Positions 11,686 through 25,982 of a DNA stretch of 64,000 nt are shown here, one piece after another (within the stretch, counting starts at the first letter, position 1; each line of letters opens with the position of its first letter). The stretch is from Cotesia glomerata. Lineage: Eukaryota; Arthropoda; Insecta; Hymenoptera; Braconidae. Location: assembly GCF_020080835.1 (NCBI RefSeq), contig NC_058160.1, positions 4,150,515 to 4,214,514 of the forward strand, in the 5' to 3' direction. The translations under genes were made by a program, and so were the position numbers. The notes below the pieces were generated by a model. That model searched no databases and was not told the DNA's origin. It saw only the letters and a list, made by a program, of their open reading frames with translations.

Positions 11686-14600
11686 ATGCAAAAATTATTT
11701 GACGACGATGATGTTGAGGAGACGAAGTTTCAAGTAAATAAAAATTATGCGAGGAACTACGAAAAATGGCGTACGAAGGAAGAAATACATAAATGTAAGT
11801 ACTCTAAATTTTTTTAATATTTCTAAAATATCAATTTAAATTTATGTTATTTATTTATTATTTATTTTCATACTTTTTTTTAGTCAAAGCTAAGTATGGA
11901 GATGATTTTAAGGGTAGCGGAGATGATACTTCCAGTTCTGAGGACGACGAAGATGCTCATGTAATTTTTTTTTTATTATATAGTAGTAAGGTCAACAAAA
12001 ATGCATTTTTTAAAAATTAAATTATTCAAGAAATTAAATAAAAGTGAAAATTTTTTTTATATTAATTTATTTGCACATTAAGAATTTGTAAAATTCTAAT
12101 TTCTGTTGACTTTAGTATTAATTATTAAAATTTACAATTAATTTTCTTTTCTATTTTTTGTGATTCAATCAAATATTGCACGACTCATGATGCGAAGCAT
12201 CAGAGAGTGCTTTACGATCGAAAAATTTGTTTTTCCTCAATTTCGCAACTATTTAATTAATTACACCATTGATAATCTACGTAGTCTAATTAATTTGCAC
12301 ACCATTCGATAGATAATTTAATGAAGATTAATTCTGTCACTGGTAAAAATCAATTTAAGATAATAGAACCAGAAAAAATATCAAAATAGTTAAAAGAAAA
12401 TTCGTGTCAATCAACTCAATTTTCCGTTAAGGGGAAATACGTGTAGAAGGCCGTTTTCATGCTGATTTTCATTAATTTTTAAGGTGTAAGAAATTAATAT
12501 TATTTATTGAAACTATCACTTTATTTTATAAATATATTTATGAGTATTTTTTCGTATTAAACAACAATATAAGTTAACAAATAGCGGAGATATCAGCTGA
12601 TACACATCGTAGGTTGTCATCCGACTTAGCAGTCTGTGTGCAGTATGGAAGACACAATTTTTATTTGAAATCAATGGCATAGAAAAATTACTTCATTTAT
12701 ATGTGTATCTTCCATATGAACCTCAATTCCACAAAAAAAAACTAAAAATTTGCATTTTTTAGAGGGTTGTGAAATTAAGCCGAGATTTTTTATCACTTTT
12801 CATAGATTGTTTATTAAAAAAAAAATAGTTTAAATCAAAATATCGCTTTCGATTGAGGTTCATATTCAAGATAATTGTATAAAAGAAAATTATAAGCCAT
12901 ATCGCAAGATGATTGGTTTAAAACTCTTTTGAGCTAGACTGCACAGTTTTGAAAAAACTCGTTTCGAGAAAAACGCGTTTGAAAAAAAGTGACAGAAAAA
13001 GTTAATGTAAAATAGTATTAAAGTAATTACTAAATCGCTCATAACTTTTGAACAAATAGAAATTTTGACTTGAAATTTTCAATCTATATTTTTGAATAGT
13101 TTTACAAGCGATTTATAAAAAAAAAAGAATTTTTTTAAGCCTGTACACGTATTTCCCCCGTTAAAAATACGATAACTTGCGTAAAAATTCACGAATTCAA
13201 TCAGTTTTTTTTTATTAGCTTGGCATTTCCTTTGCGGAGATCTCCATTGGAGATGATCATCTTATTTAATGTTGTTTATTTGTTATTAACGAAAAACTAA
13301 AATTAATGAAAAAAATCCACACAGTGTGCATGATCAGTTTAAGACACCGCGCGAAACTTGAAATGAAAAAATAAATAAAAAAAGAAATTGTATTTAAAAG
13401 TATTAAAAAAAAAAAAAAAAAAAAGTAGCTAACAAAAAAAAATAGTAAATTGCAAAAGTAATATTTAAATAAAAAAAAAAAATTAAATTAAATTAAAGAA
13501 AAATATTCTTTTAGAACATTAACTATTTTTTTTTTATTTATCGAACAAATGAGCATTATAAGTCGTGCACCTTTGGATTTGCCAAACTTTTTAATATTTT
13601 TTAATTGAAAAATAATTTTACAGTTGCTGACCGACGAGATAGACAAACAAATCTTCAAAACTCTTGCATATTTAAAAAAAAAAGATCCCAAAATTTATGA
13701 CTCCAACGTCGAGTTCTTTCCGCCTGCAAAAGCCGAAGACGCTGAAGAAGGTTCATCAAATCAGAATGAAAAAAAAAAAAAAACTGAAAAGAATGAAAAG
13801 ATGACTTTGCGTGACTATGAACGAAAAATCTTGGTGGAAAATGGAGGAATATTCAGCGATGATGAAGACATTGAAGTAAAACCGAAAACTAAGCTGCCTT
13901 ACGTAGAAGAAGAACGTCAGTTGTTGGAAAGTATAAAAAATGTCGCCAATAACATAGACGACATTGAAGACGATGATTTGTTGAAGAAAAAATCAAAGAC
14001 TTCTGCAGAGAAAGAAGAAGAAGAAGAAGCCTACAAACTCTGGCTGATGGGACAGCCGGCAGAAGTAGACGATGAGGATAAGAAAGAGTTAAAACCTCTC
14101 AGAGATTATTGGACGGATCCAAATCTTGACGCCAATGAGAAATTTCTGCGAGACTACGTTATGGGGAACATGTTTTCTGAGCTAGATGACCAAGCTGATG
14201 ATAGTGATAAGGAAGATGATTACGCCAATCGTTTACATGACGATCAGGATTTGTCTGAAGACGAGGAGCAGATCGAGAACCAGGAGGAGTTTGAGCACAA
14301 GTATAATTTCAGATTCGAAGAACCTGATCCAGAGTTTATTAAGCGGTATCCCAGGATAGTAAGTGACTCTATGAGAAAAAAAGACACCAGAAGAGCGGAG
14401 AAGAGGGCTGATGTGAAAAAACGGAAAGAGCAGGAAAAATTACAAGAAGAGGAAGAGCGAAAGAGGTATAATGCGTTGAAACGTAAAGAAATACTCGATC
14501 GATTGACAAGGCTGAGAGATGTTACTGGTAATAAGGATATTAATATTGAAAAGTATGGAAAATTCCTTGAAGAAGATTATGATCCAGAGGAATACGACAA

Positions 14601-15870
14601 ATTGATGCAGAATGATTATGGTGAGGATTATTATAATCAAGATGTTGACGAAGATGCTAAGCCGGAGTTTTCGGACATAGATGAAGAGCTTGAAATAGAA
14701 AAATCTTGGGATGATTATTATCCTACTGAGGAGAATGCTCAAGAAGACACCAGCGAAGCATACTGTGAGGATCCTGATTTTGTGATGGACGCTGATTACG
14801 ATGCTAATAAAAAAGCTGCGGAAGAAATCACATTTAAAAGAAAAAGGAGGAAGAGGTCAAAGTTTGCGGAGTTAATGGCGAAGAAAAAACAGGAATATAA
14901 TCCTGCTAAAGATGGGTCTTTTAAAGATTTTATTGTCAAGAATTACGCATTGGACTATGAAGATAAGGTTGGTGATAATACGTTCAGGTTTAAGTATCGT
15001 CAAGTCACGCCAAATGATTACGGGCTAACTGTTGAAGAGATTATGATGGCTGATGACAAAGAATTGAACAAGTGGTGCTCTCTGAAGAAAGCTCTGGAGT
15101 ACAAGGATGAAAATACCGAGCAAAGGCTGGCTAGGATTTATAAACAAAAGAGTTTAAATGAGAACTTTAAACGGAAAGTTCTTACCAGTTTGTACAAGCC
15201 TTTTGAGGAGGAAGTTGATGAAGAGATCAAGAAGGAGCTGGTTAATGGAGAAAATGCGGATGATGGGGAGAAAAAGAAGAAAAGGAAGAGGAAGAAAGGA
15301 AAGAAGAATAATGAAGCAAGTGATGGTAAGAATAATCAAGCTGTTGAAGGTAAAATTATGGAGGTGAATGGAACTGATGAAAAGAATGATAAAAATGTAG
15401 CTAAAGGTGAGGAAGAAGTTAAAAATAAGAAGAAGAAGAAGAAGAAGTTAGTTGTTAAAGAAGAAGTTGATGATAAAGCTGAGGTGATTGAAAAGAAGGA
15501 TGAAGTTGTTAATGAGAAGAAGAAAAAGAAGAAGAAGGAAAAGGAAAGTGAGGTTGCTAAGGTGAATGAAGAAAAGGGGACTAGTGAAGAAATAAATGTA
15601 GCGAAGGGTAAAAAGAAGAGAAAAATGGACAATTTGCAAAATGGTGAATTTGATACTAAAGAACCGCAAGCGAAAAAAGCTAAAGATGGTTCTGATGAAA
15701 ATATAAATAAAGGGCAGAAGAAAAAGAAGAAGAAGAATGAGAATATACCAAAACCAACGAAGCCTCATAATCCAATTGCTTCATTAAGTGATGAGAGACT
15801 TAAAGCTTACGGTTTGAATCCACGTAAATTTAGAAATAAATTGAAGTATAATAAAAATAATGAAAAATAA
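11686..15870 (+). CDS. KRI1: KRI1 homologue, ribosome biogenesis factor
   Basis: Exons 11686-11794, 11884-11960 and 13624-15870 join in phase to a protein of about 810 aa. The short first exons encode the conserved start MQKLFDDDDVEETKFQVNKN and YEKWRTKEEIHKFKAKYGDD. The large exon opens with LLTDEIDKQIFKTLAYLKKK, the hallmark of KRI1 proteins. It continues through long acidic stretches, KRKEILDRLTRLRDVTGN (~348-365) and the C-terminal family block FKDFIVKNYALDYEDKVGDN (~494 onward). A Lys-rich nucleolar-type tail follows, then a closing DERLKAYGLNPRKFRNKLKY. In yeast Kri1 is nucleolar and needed for 40S subunit synthesis. Intron 2 (11961-13623) hosts one transposon nested in another. The long open frames antisense to the large exon come from its AAG/GAA-rich composition and are not genes. 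Confidence 0.93.
12178..13569. mobile_element. GCACGACT-TIR element in KRI1 intron 2 (interrupted by a TTAA element)
   Basis: The left end GCACGACTCATGATGCGAAG is matched by the right end ...ATAAGTCGTGC (13560-13569), forming an inverted terminus. A related element with the same left sequence occurs at 35391-36131 in Gr5 intron 1. The KRI1 copy is interrupted by a second element at 12427-13164. No ORF was found. Confidence 0.6.
12427..13164. mobile_element. TTAA-flanked TIR element nested in the KRI1 intron repeat
   Basis: TTAA occurs at both edges (12427-12430 and 13161-13164). The ends are inverted: GGGGAAATACGTGTAGAAGG on the left, and CGGGGGAAATACGTGTACAGG-type on the right read from the other strand. 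The related host element at 35391 lacks this block at the corresponding place, which supports a later insertion. It has no coding capacity. Confidence 0.65.
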
Positions 15871-17455
15871 AATGATTTTTATTAATAAAATAAATGAAAA
15901 AAAAAATCAGACTTGTTGATTTCAAACAACTGAATCCTTAAGTAGACATATAAATAAAATAAATAGATATATATTAGAGATTTTTTACAGGGGAATAATA
16001 AAATGATAAACGACGTTTGCGGATTAAGCGGTGAGAATGAAATCCTCTTGTTCAAGCGTTTGTTTTTCTACAATCACCGTCATCTAAGCTGTCCCATATG
16101 TTGGTACGAATTCTCTATCAAGCTTGTATGGATCTACTGACACGAGTTTTTTTTTTTTATTTTAAGAATAGAGGTTTTTTAAAGCCCGAGTCATCGAGCG
16201 GAAAAATAATTCCGTGATTGTAAAAATTAGCTTTAGTTGGTTTTGAAGAGAGGTGACGAAAGATGAGTAGCATAAGTAAAATAATAAAAAGATAGAAATG
16301 ACCGTGGTATCAGTGGTAGTATTAAAGTGTAAGGGAGACATGAGCACAACCCCTCGGGTGCGATAAATCAATTGGTCCCCTAGCTACTTTAGATTCGAGA
16401 GAGACCAGCTCGGTAGCAGGTGGCTCGCACGCCCACTGTGTATATCCACCGCTCACTTCTCTAATTCTCAATTAATGTCATTCGGATATTACTTTAACAG
16501 AAAACTTGATCCATACATGGCTAAACAACGATTTACATTTTTAGTACATGGATTTAGGGAAACAAACTCCATCTGTTTTTTAACTTGTAACTCTTGAGAT
16601 TTTAATAATCAATTTTTTTCGTTCCAAAAAAAAAAAAATAAAATTATTATTTGCTGATGAACTTATTTTAAAATTATGATAATGAATTTAGAAAATTTTA
16701 TAGATTTTTATACAATTTTAATTATAGTAAAAAAATTTAGTCAGAAAATTCTATTAGCCAAAAATAGGAATTTTTAGAAATATTTTCTTTTCAATACCTG
16801 ATTAAAAAATTAAATATTAAAAAATTTATACAAAAAGTTTGGAAAATCCAAAATTGATTAAAATAAAATGAAAATTAATTTAGCAGATATTTGATAATTT
16901 TAAGAATTTTGTAACAAATAAATTATTACAAAAAAAATTAGAAAAAAAAAATTGACATGTAGAAATTTTAAAAAATTAAAAATGCAATTTTTTAAAAATA
17001 AATTTGTTAGTTAAAAAAAATCAGGAAAGATTATTTTTAATGTTATTATTTACTAATGTTAAACAAAATAATTGTTATTTAAATATATTTTATATCCCTG
17101 ACGTGTTATTTGACTTGATATAAGTGCACTCATATTATCTTATAAGTGCGATATAATTAAAAAAAAAGTCAATATCACTTTCGAGAAAACTGCTTTTTTT
17201 GACATGTCGAGAGTAGAGCAATTACTTCAACGCTTCGCTTATGAGGCGTGCAATTGTCAAGTGTCTGCTAATTTCAATACTATTTAAAATCATTGAATTT
17301 AAGAATGTTATTCATAAATAATTAAAAATTAATACTTGCTGTTTCATTCTGCAATATTTTATTTTTAATAAAAACAAATGTCGTGCTTAATGAAATATTA
17401 ATATGTTGGCGTATCGTGTTTAGTTATGCTCATAATAATGTCAGTCATAGAAATA
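15871..17455. other. KRI1-to-GR-array spacer, no gene recognised
   Basis: AT-rich spacer. Segment 16010-16470 has higher complexity and GC content than its surroundings, for example GCGGTGAGAATGAAATCCTC and GGTGGCTCGCACGCCC, but I found no frame or family in it. About 16860-17040 is a copy of the short AT-rich MITE family. The rest shows nothing notable. Confidence 0.4.
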
Positions 17456-17746
17456 ATGTGGAGACGAAAAAATCTACTAGAGGCACTTCTGCCTATTTTC
17501 ATAATAAATGTTATATTTTGTCACGGAGTTATACCATATCCAAGTGTCAGCAAGTCAAGGATTTTTCACTTTTTTCTTTACTCAATTATTACAAAAATTG
17601 GCCACTTCATCTACATGGTCTATGTTTACCTGAGATATTTTACCGATTTTTGGATCCAAGATTTTCAGTTGATATATTTTATCCTTACAATAATAATAAA
17701 TGTTTCAATGAATATTAATATTATTGTCAGTTGGTTTTACAAAACT
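17456..17746 (+). pseudogene. Orphan first exon of an MWKP-clade gustatory receptor
   Basis: An open first exon of 97 codons starts MWRRKNLLEALLPIFIINVI and contains FCHGVIPYPSVSKSR and SWFYKT. It ends at a good donor, GTAAGTATT, in phase 0. It aligns throughout with exon 1 of Gr1-4 and Gr8. No exon 2-5 equivalents appear before Gr1 exon 1 at 20033. Either it is a fragment of a lost gene or an alternative first exon spliced over Gr1 exon 1 to Gr1 exon 2 at 22160, since both end in phase 0. An upstream in-frame ATG at 17426 would add ten residues. Confidence 0.6.
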
Positions 17747-18140
17747 GTAAGTATTTTTTTTATTTTATTTATTAAACCAGAAAATATTACAGATAATCAA
17801 TATATAATATAATATAATAAATGACATATCTGTCCTATAGAGATGCATGACATCTGTTCATAGGACTGGTATAAATTAAAATACAAATCAAGAAAGCTAG
17901 TTTGCATATATAATTAATTTATAATAGTAGTTTAGAGAAAAATCATAAGTCACATTGCTTTATCCATCGAATTAGACTTATATTAAGTAATTTGGTTTTA
18001 TCGGTATGAGGTCTCATACCATCAGAGAAAATTTAGGTGAAATTCACAATTAAAATTCGTTTATCGACAATTATTGTTAGAGAAAGATGTAATTCTTACT
18101 CAGTGTAACTTTTTCAGTAACTGAAAAAATAATTCAGACA

Positions 18141-18211
18141 GCCCAGACCAGGACTCGAACCTGGATCTTTTGGTTACGCGCCAAATGCTCTACCAGTTAA
18201 GCTATCTGTCC
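18141..18211 (-). pseudogene. tRNA-like module (degenerate, Thr-like; possible SINE head)
   Basis: Read on the minus strand this is 71 nt with a cloverleaf layout: D arm GCTT/GAGC, anticodon stem TTTGG/CCAAA, T arm CCAGG-TTCGAGT-CCTGG. The acceptor stem (GGACAGA/TCTGGGC) has two mismatches. The anticodon loop CGCGTAA lacks the invariant T33. The CGT anticodon and flanks resemble tRNA-Thr. These defects argue for a tRNA pseudogene or a tRNA-derived SINE head, not a working tRNA. Confidence 0.6.
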
Positions 18212-18445
18212 TTAAGCTACTACCTAATTTTACTATTGTAAAATCATTATTTATTTTATTATTTAAATAAGTGTTATATTATAATGAGATTCGGTAAAAT
18301 AAATAAATTATGAATTATGACTATCCAAATATATTATAAAACCAATTTTTATATTATATTTATGATAAACCCATATGATACATTATGTAGATCATAGAAT
18401 CATTGTCATCTAAGACAGCAGCACAGCAGACAGAAACTTCAAAAC

Positions 18446-18520
18446 GCACGGAGATCAATAAAGTGAAGTAGCATTGAGCAGGGTTAATAGTTGGATGGGT
18501 GACCGCTGGTGTTATAACCG
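18446..18520 (+). pseudogene. 5S rRNA-like fragment
   Basis: The segment GTTGGATGGGTGACCGC, preceded by a degenerate GAGATCAATAAAGTGAAGTA... run, matches the internal and 3' part of metazoan 5S rRNA. That part covers the GATCACCGAAGTTAAGCA region through TTGGATGGGTGACCGCCTGGG. The 5' portion is absent and several bases differ, so it is a relic or part of a 5S-derived SINE. Confidence 0.6.
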
Positions 18521-18834
18521 TAAAATTATAGCTAGATTTTTTTTTGCATTTTAATTGGTTACAGAGAATTGCGTAGGACCATATTAAATACTCTATCCAT
18601 AAAATTAACCCAATAATTAATTAGTTGTAATAAATATATAATTAAATTTTGTTATATATAATTATATATGATTAGATATGATTATATTTGGCCATTTTTC
18701 ATACATAATCATATATAACCAATTTATATATAAATATTTTTTCTCGGGCTGTTTCTTGATTTACCAAACTTATTGAGTGTTTTTTTTTTTTTTTACAGAG
18801 AAAACTAAAAATTAATATGCTTAAATATTTACTA

Positions 18835-19030
18835 TGGCATTAAAGTTAGCTGTCACTGAACCATTTTTCAATTTTTTTTTAATAAAAAAATTTGTTCTAA
18901 AAAATTATTTAAAAAAAATTGCATTTAAAAATTTTTAAAATCTCTACGTGTCAATTTTTTTTTTGTTATAATTTATTTGTTACAAAAATTCTTAAAATTA
19001 TTGAGTATCTGCTAAATTAATTTTCATATA
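18835..19030. repeat. Short AT-rich MITE copy
   Basis: This copy runs from GGCATTAAAGTTAGCTGTCAC to GTATCTGCTAAATTAATTTTCA. It is the same family and length as the copy in intron 4 of Gr2 (27617-27810) and others in the window. Confidence 0.5.
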
Positions 19031-19445
19031 TTTACTACTTTTTCATTAAAAAAATATAATTGAGAATATAATTGAGGATGGTTTTACTTGTATCACTGTA
19101 GAGTGTTTTACAAGGGAGGGTGGGGAATTATTGTCTCTCCACTTTTTTCTCCGCAATATAATCTCTCAACCCCGTCATTATAACTCTCAACCACTTTTTC
19201 GTCTCCACCCCCCTGCATGTCGGGATTTTTTCTTTCATGCCCGACACACATGTGCTGCGACTGTGGCCGACTTACGCGTTATAATCAGTACCTGCATTTG
19301 CATTACGGTCTTAAATAGTATGGAGGTACTTCTATAATGACATTTTACCTCCATAACTATACGGGAAAACCACAGAAAACCCGACCGGTACAGAGGCTGG
19401 CAATGAAACGCACATATTCTTAGTTTATAATCATTGAAAAATATT

Positions 19446-19520
19446 GGTGCGCGCCGGAATCGAACCCTGGTCTCACTCTTTCGAAATGCAGGTACCGAGC
19501 CGATTAGGCTATTGCCAACC
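19446..19520 (-). pseudogene. tRNA-derived SINE-like module
   Basis: On the minus strand it begins GGTTGGCAATAGCCTAATCG, with box A-like spacing. It carries a box B-like GGTTCGATTCC followed by GGCGCGC. The D and T arms are recognisable, but the anticodon arm does not fold properly. Most likely a Pol III promoter relic of a SINE. Confidence 0.45.
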
Positions 19521-20032
19521 TTCATTAAAAAAATATATTATTCATAGAAAAAAATTATACATCTAACTCGGTCATTTTTTAGTCATACGTGGGTATTCAA
19601 AGATATGAAGAGATATAAATTTTGATGGTATTATTTTACAATAGATGTAACTAACCCATGCATTGCACTGGAAAGTCATCCATTTAATGTATTGCTGAAA
19701 ATAGCTACATGCGATAATAATTAAATATTTATAGCTTGGATCAGTGACGACATTATATACAGCTTATTATATTAAAAATGAATAATTAATACTATTTAAA
19801 AGTTTGAAGAAAGAAAATATTTAGTTGCATGACAAACAGTGTAGTTTTTATCATTTAAAAGCTAGATATTGTGAGATAGTTGATGAGTTGCGTGAAACGG
19901 ATGCACTAAAGATATATTTGTAATAAATTAAAAGGCTATATTTGCCGTATTAAATATTAAATATTCACTTAACAAACACGCTAATCACAATTAGCATTAT
20001 TATGTCACATAATAAACTCAGTTATTGTAAAA

Positions 20033-23432
<3,400 letters not shown>

Positions 23433-25408
23433 AAATTGATAAGTAATTAATAACTTAATATTTATTTATTTGCTTGTAAAGAAACGTCCTCAGCAATTTA
23501 CAACAATATGTTACATTTTTATGTGTAGAATGTTTAGTTAATATTTATATACAATAAATAGCATCTGTAAAGAGAAGATATATTTAAGAGATTTGAGAGA
23601 AGAGGAAGAGAAAAAAAAAATTAAAAAGAAAAAAAATTTTTAGTAATTGATAATTGATAATCACTAATTGATAGTTTATAATTACTATTTGTACACCTGA
23701 AATGTTATTATTTTAGAATCACCCTTTTTGCTTTACTTTTTATTTTATCTGCTGGTCCTCCAAAAATGTCAATATAAACAGCATATTTGTTGATAACTTT
23801 GCCTATTCTGTATATGAGTGTTTCTCTGTAAGGACATCTTAAATCTGTACAAAGTTGTCCGACCAAATTATGTTTGATTTTATTAGAAAAAAAATTAACA
23901 AAGGCTGCAAAGCTATCAGCTTAATCATAATAAATAAACAGCCGATTTAATTTTTGTTTTTTCGATATTTGTGTGTCTTTTGCCATATAACATGACAGGG
24001 GACTGTTTGCTAGAGGACGGTTTTTTTTTTTTATCAAATTGAGAAAAATCAAGCAAACTATTTCAATGCATTCGACTTTTCAAGTTTTCAATGAATGTTT
24101 ACATTAATTAGAATAATATTAAGACTTATGGATCCAATTTTATAAATAAATTATAAATAAAAATAGTAGCCAGGGGGCTGAGTTTTGAAGTGGCCCAGAC
24201 ACATGTTTCCAGCACAAACGGTGTTTTGACACTAAATAAAATGGCGATAAAGCGCTAACAGCCCTATGGTTATTAACTCAAAGCTAGTTAGGCCCTTATA
24301 AACCTTACAGAACATAAAATAGCACGCTGGATTTTTTTTTTTGGTTTTGAACTTCTGGCAGGGGACTGTTCTTAAAACGCCTGGGACAAACTTTGGTTTA
24401 ATGAATTTAATGAAACAAATTAATTTTCAATACTTCTTATTGAAGACGATTGTTAGTTAACTAATTAAGTTTATAAACATTTTGGACAAATTATATATAT
24501 TATGGGCAAATAACTTAAAATTTAATCTTAAAGTTTCAATTTTGGGAATGGGACAGCCCAGGGGACTGTTATTTCGGTGGTTTACGAATTTATAGCAAAA
24601 AAACCAAAATTTATTTCACTTTAGTTTTCAAAGCTCCAAATAGAAATGTATTTTTACTTTCGTAATAAATTTTTTTTAGTAACAAAATAACAATTTTTCT
24701 AATAAAAAAAATTAGGAAAACGGTTGACCCTAAAGGCCATCCCTGCAACTTCTCGCTAATTCCATACTTAGGCGCTTAAAATTGCACCAATGACGTTTTT
24801 GAGCTCTTCGAGCTTAAAAATACAATTTATGGGTTATTTTGAGCTCTCCGAGCTCAAAGAAATTGCTTTCCTATGCTTTTGAGCTCTTCGAGCTCAAAAG
24901 TCTGATAGAGATTTGATAAGACACTATTTTTTGAATTTTTAAACCGCAATAACTTTTGAATGAATAAACCGATTTTCACGCGGTTGGCAGCATTCGACGC
25001 AGTTTTTCAAGCCTCACAAAGAATCTCAAATTTTGAATTGATCGCGCTAGGAATTTCGGAGTTATTCCGAAAAAACACTTTTTTCGGTTTTCTTTCGTTC
25101 ACGATATCTCTCGAACGAATCAACCGATTTTGACCGGACTGGTGGCGATCGACGTGATTTTTCAAGGTTAAGAGCTGATTAGTTTTTGGAATTGAACCAT
25201 AAAGCCGTTTAAAAGTTATTCCAAAAAAACCACATTTGAAAAAAATTTTTTTTTCAGTTTTTTGAAGATTTCTCAAAATCTATTGATCTGAATCGGTCCA
25301 AATAGTTTTCAAAATCTAAGTTTTGTCAAGCCCTTTCGAATGGCACCAACCACGATGAAATCGGTCAAGCCGTTCAAAAGTTATAAGCGGTTCACATACT
25401 TTCACACT

Positions 25409-25440
<32 letters not shown>

Positions 25441-25982
25441 TACAGACACCGTGACAACCTCGCGGGGATAGTCAGGGAAGCTTTCTGTGACCTTCAAACG
25501 TCGAGATCTGATGAAAACTCGATTTTTGCAAAACGGGGTGAAAACAATAACTTCCCGATTTTTGAAAATCTTCGATTTTCTTAGCGGGAAGTTAAAAATG
25601 CCTGGTACAGCAAAAAACAACCTTACAGAGAATCACCCATATAATTAAGAAATGATGTTAAAATTAAGAAAGTGTGATTTTGTGAATTTAAAATCATTTT
25701 ATCTTACTGGATATATTTTAATTAAATGAGCACTTAGAAATTTAATTTATTATCCGCGACCTCGCAAGTCAGTATATTGATCAAAACACATTCAATCAAC
25801 ACTCGATCATAACTTTATTATTTTCCAACTAAACTAACTCTATAGAAGCTTGCGATGTCACAACAACAATAATAAATTAAAATAAAAATTAGTAAATGAT
25901 AGATGTAAGGTCATACATTTTATGATTATAAGCGATGTTATTTATACAATTAATGTCCATACAAATGGTCAGTCGTGTCATC
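23433..25982. other. Gr1-Gr2 spacer; contains an unassigned ORF remnant and a repeat
   Basis: No complete gene. On the minus strand about 23713-23922 there is a 70-codon open stretch without ATG, containing CTDLRCPYRETLIYRIGKVI and DIFGGPADKIKSKAKR. I do not recognise it; it could be a transposon or exon remnant. The word AGGGGACTGTT occurs three times (23996, 24359, 24560). From 24711 a repeat copy takes over. Confidence 0.4.
24711..25596 (-). repeat. AACTTCCCGCTAA element, copy 2 (inverted), with (CA)n tract
   Basis: This is the reverse-oriented copy of the family described at 20508. It begins (on +) ATTAGGAAAACGGTTGACCC and ends CTTAGCGGGAAGTT. A (CA)n run lies at about 25405-25437. It lies upstream of Gr2. 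Confidence 0.8.

Noticed and set aside
14440..15768. Long minus-strand ORFs rich in Phe, Leu and Ile, and a second + frame at 15158-15367
   Set aside because: They are shadows of the Lys/Glu-rich KRI1 coding sequence, with no family features.
18141..18211. A functional tRNA-Thr(CGT) gene
   Set aside because: T33 is missing and the acceptor stem has two mismatches.
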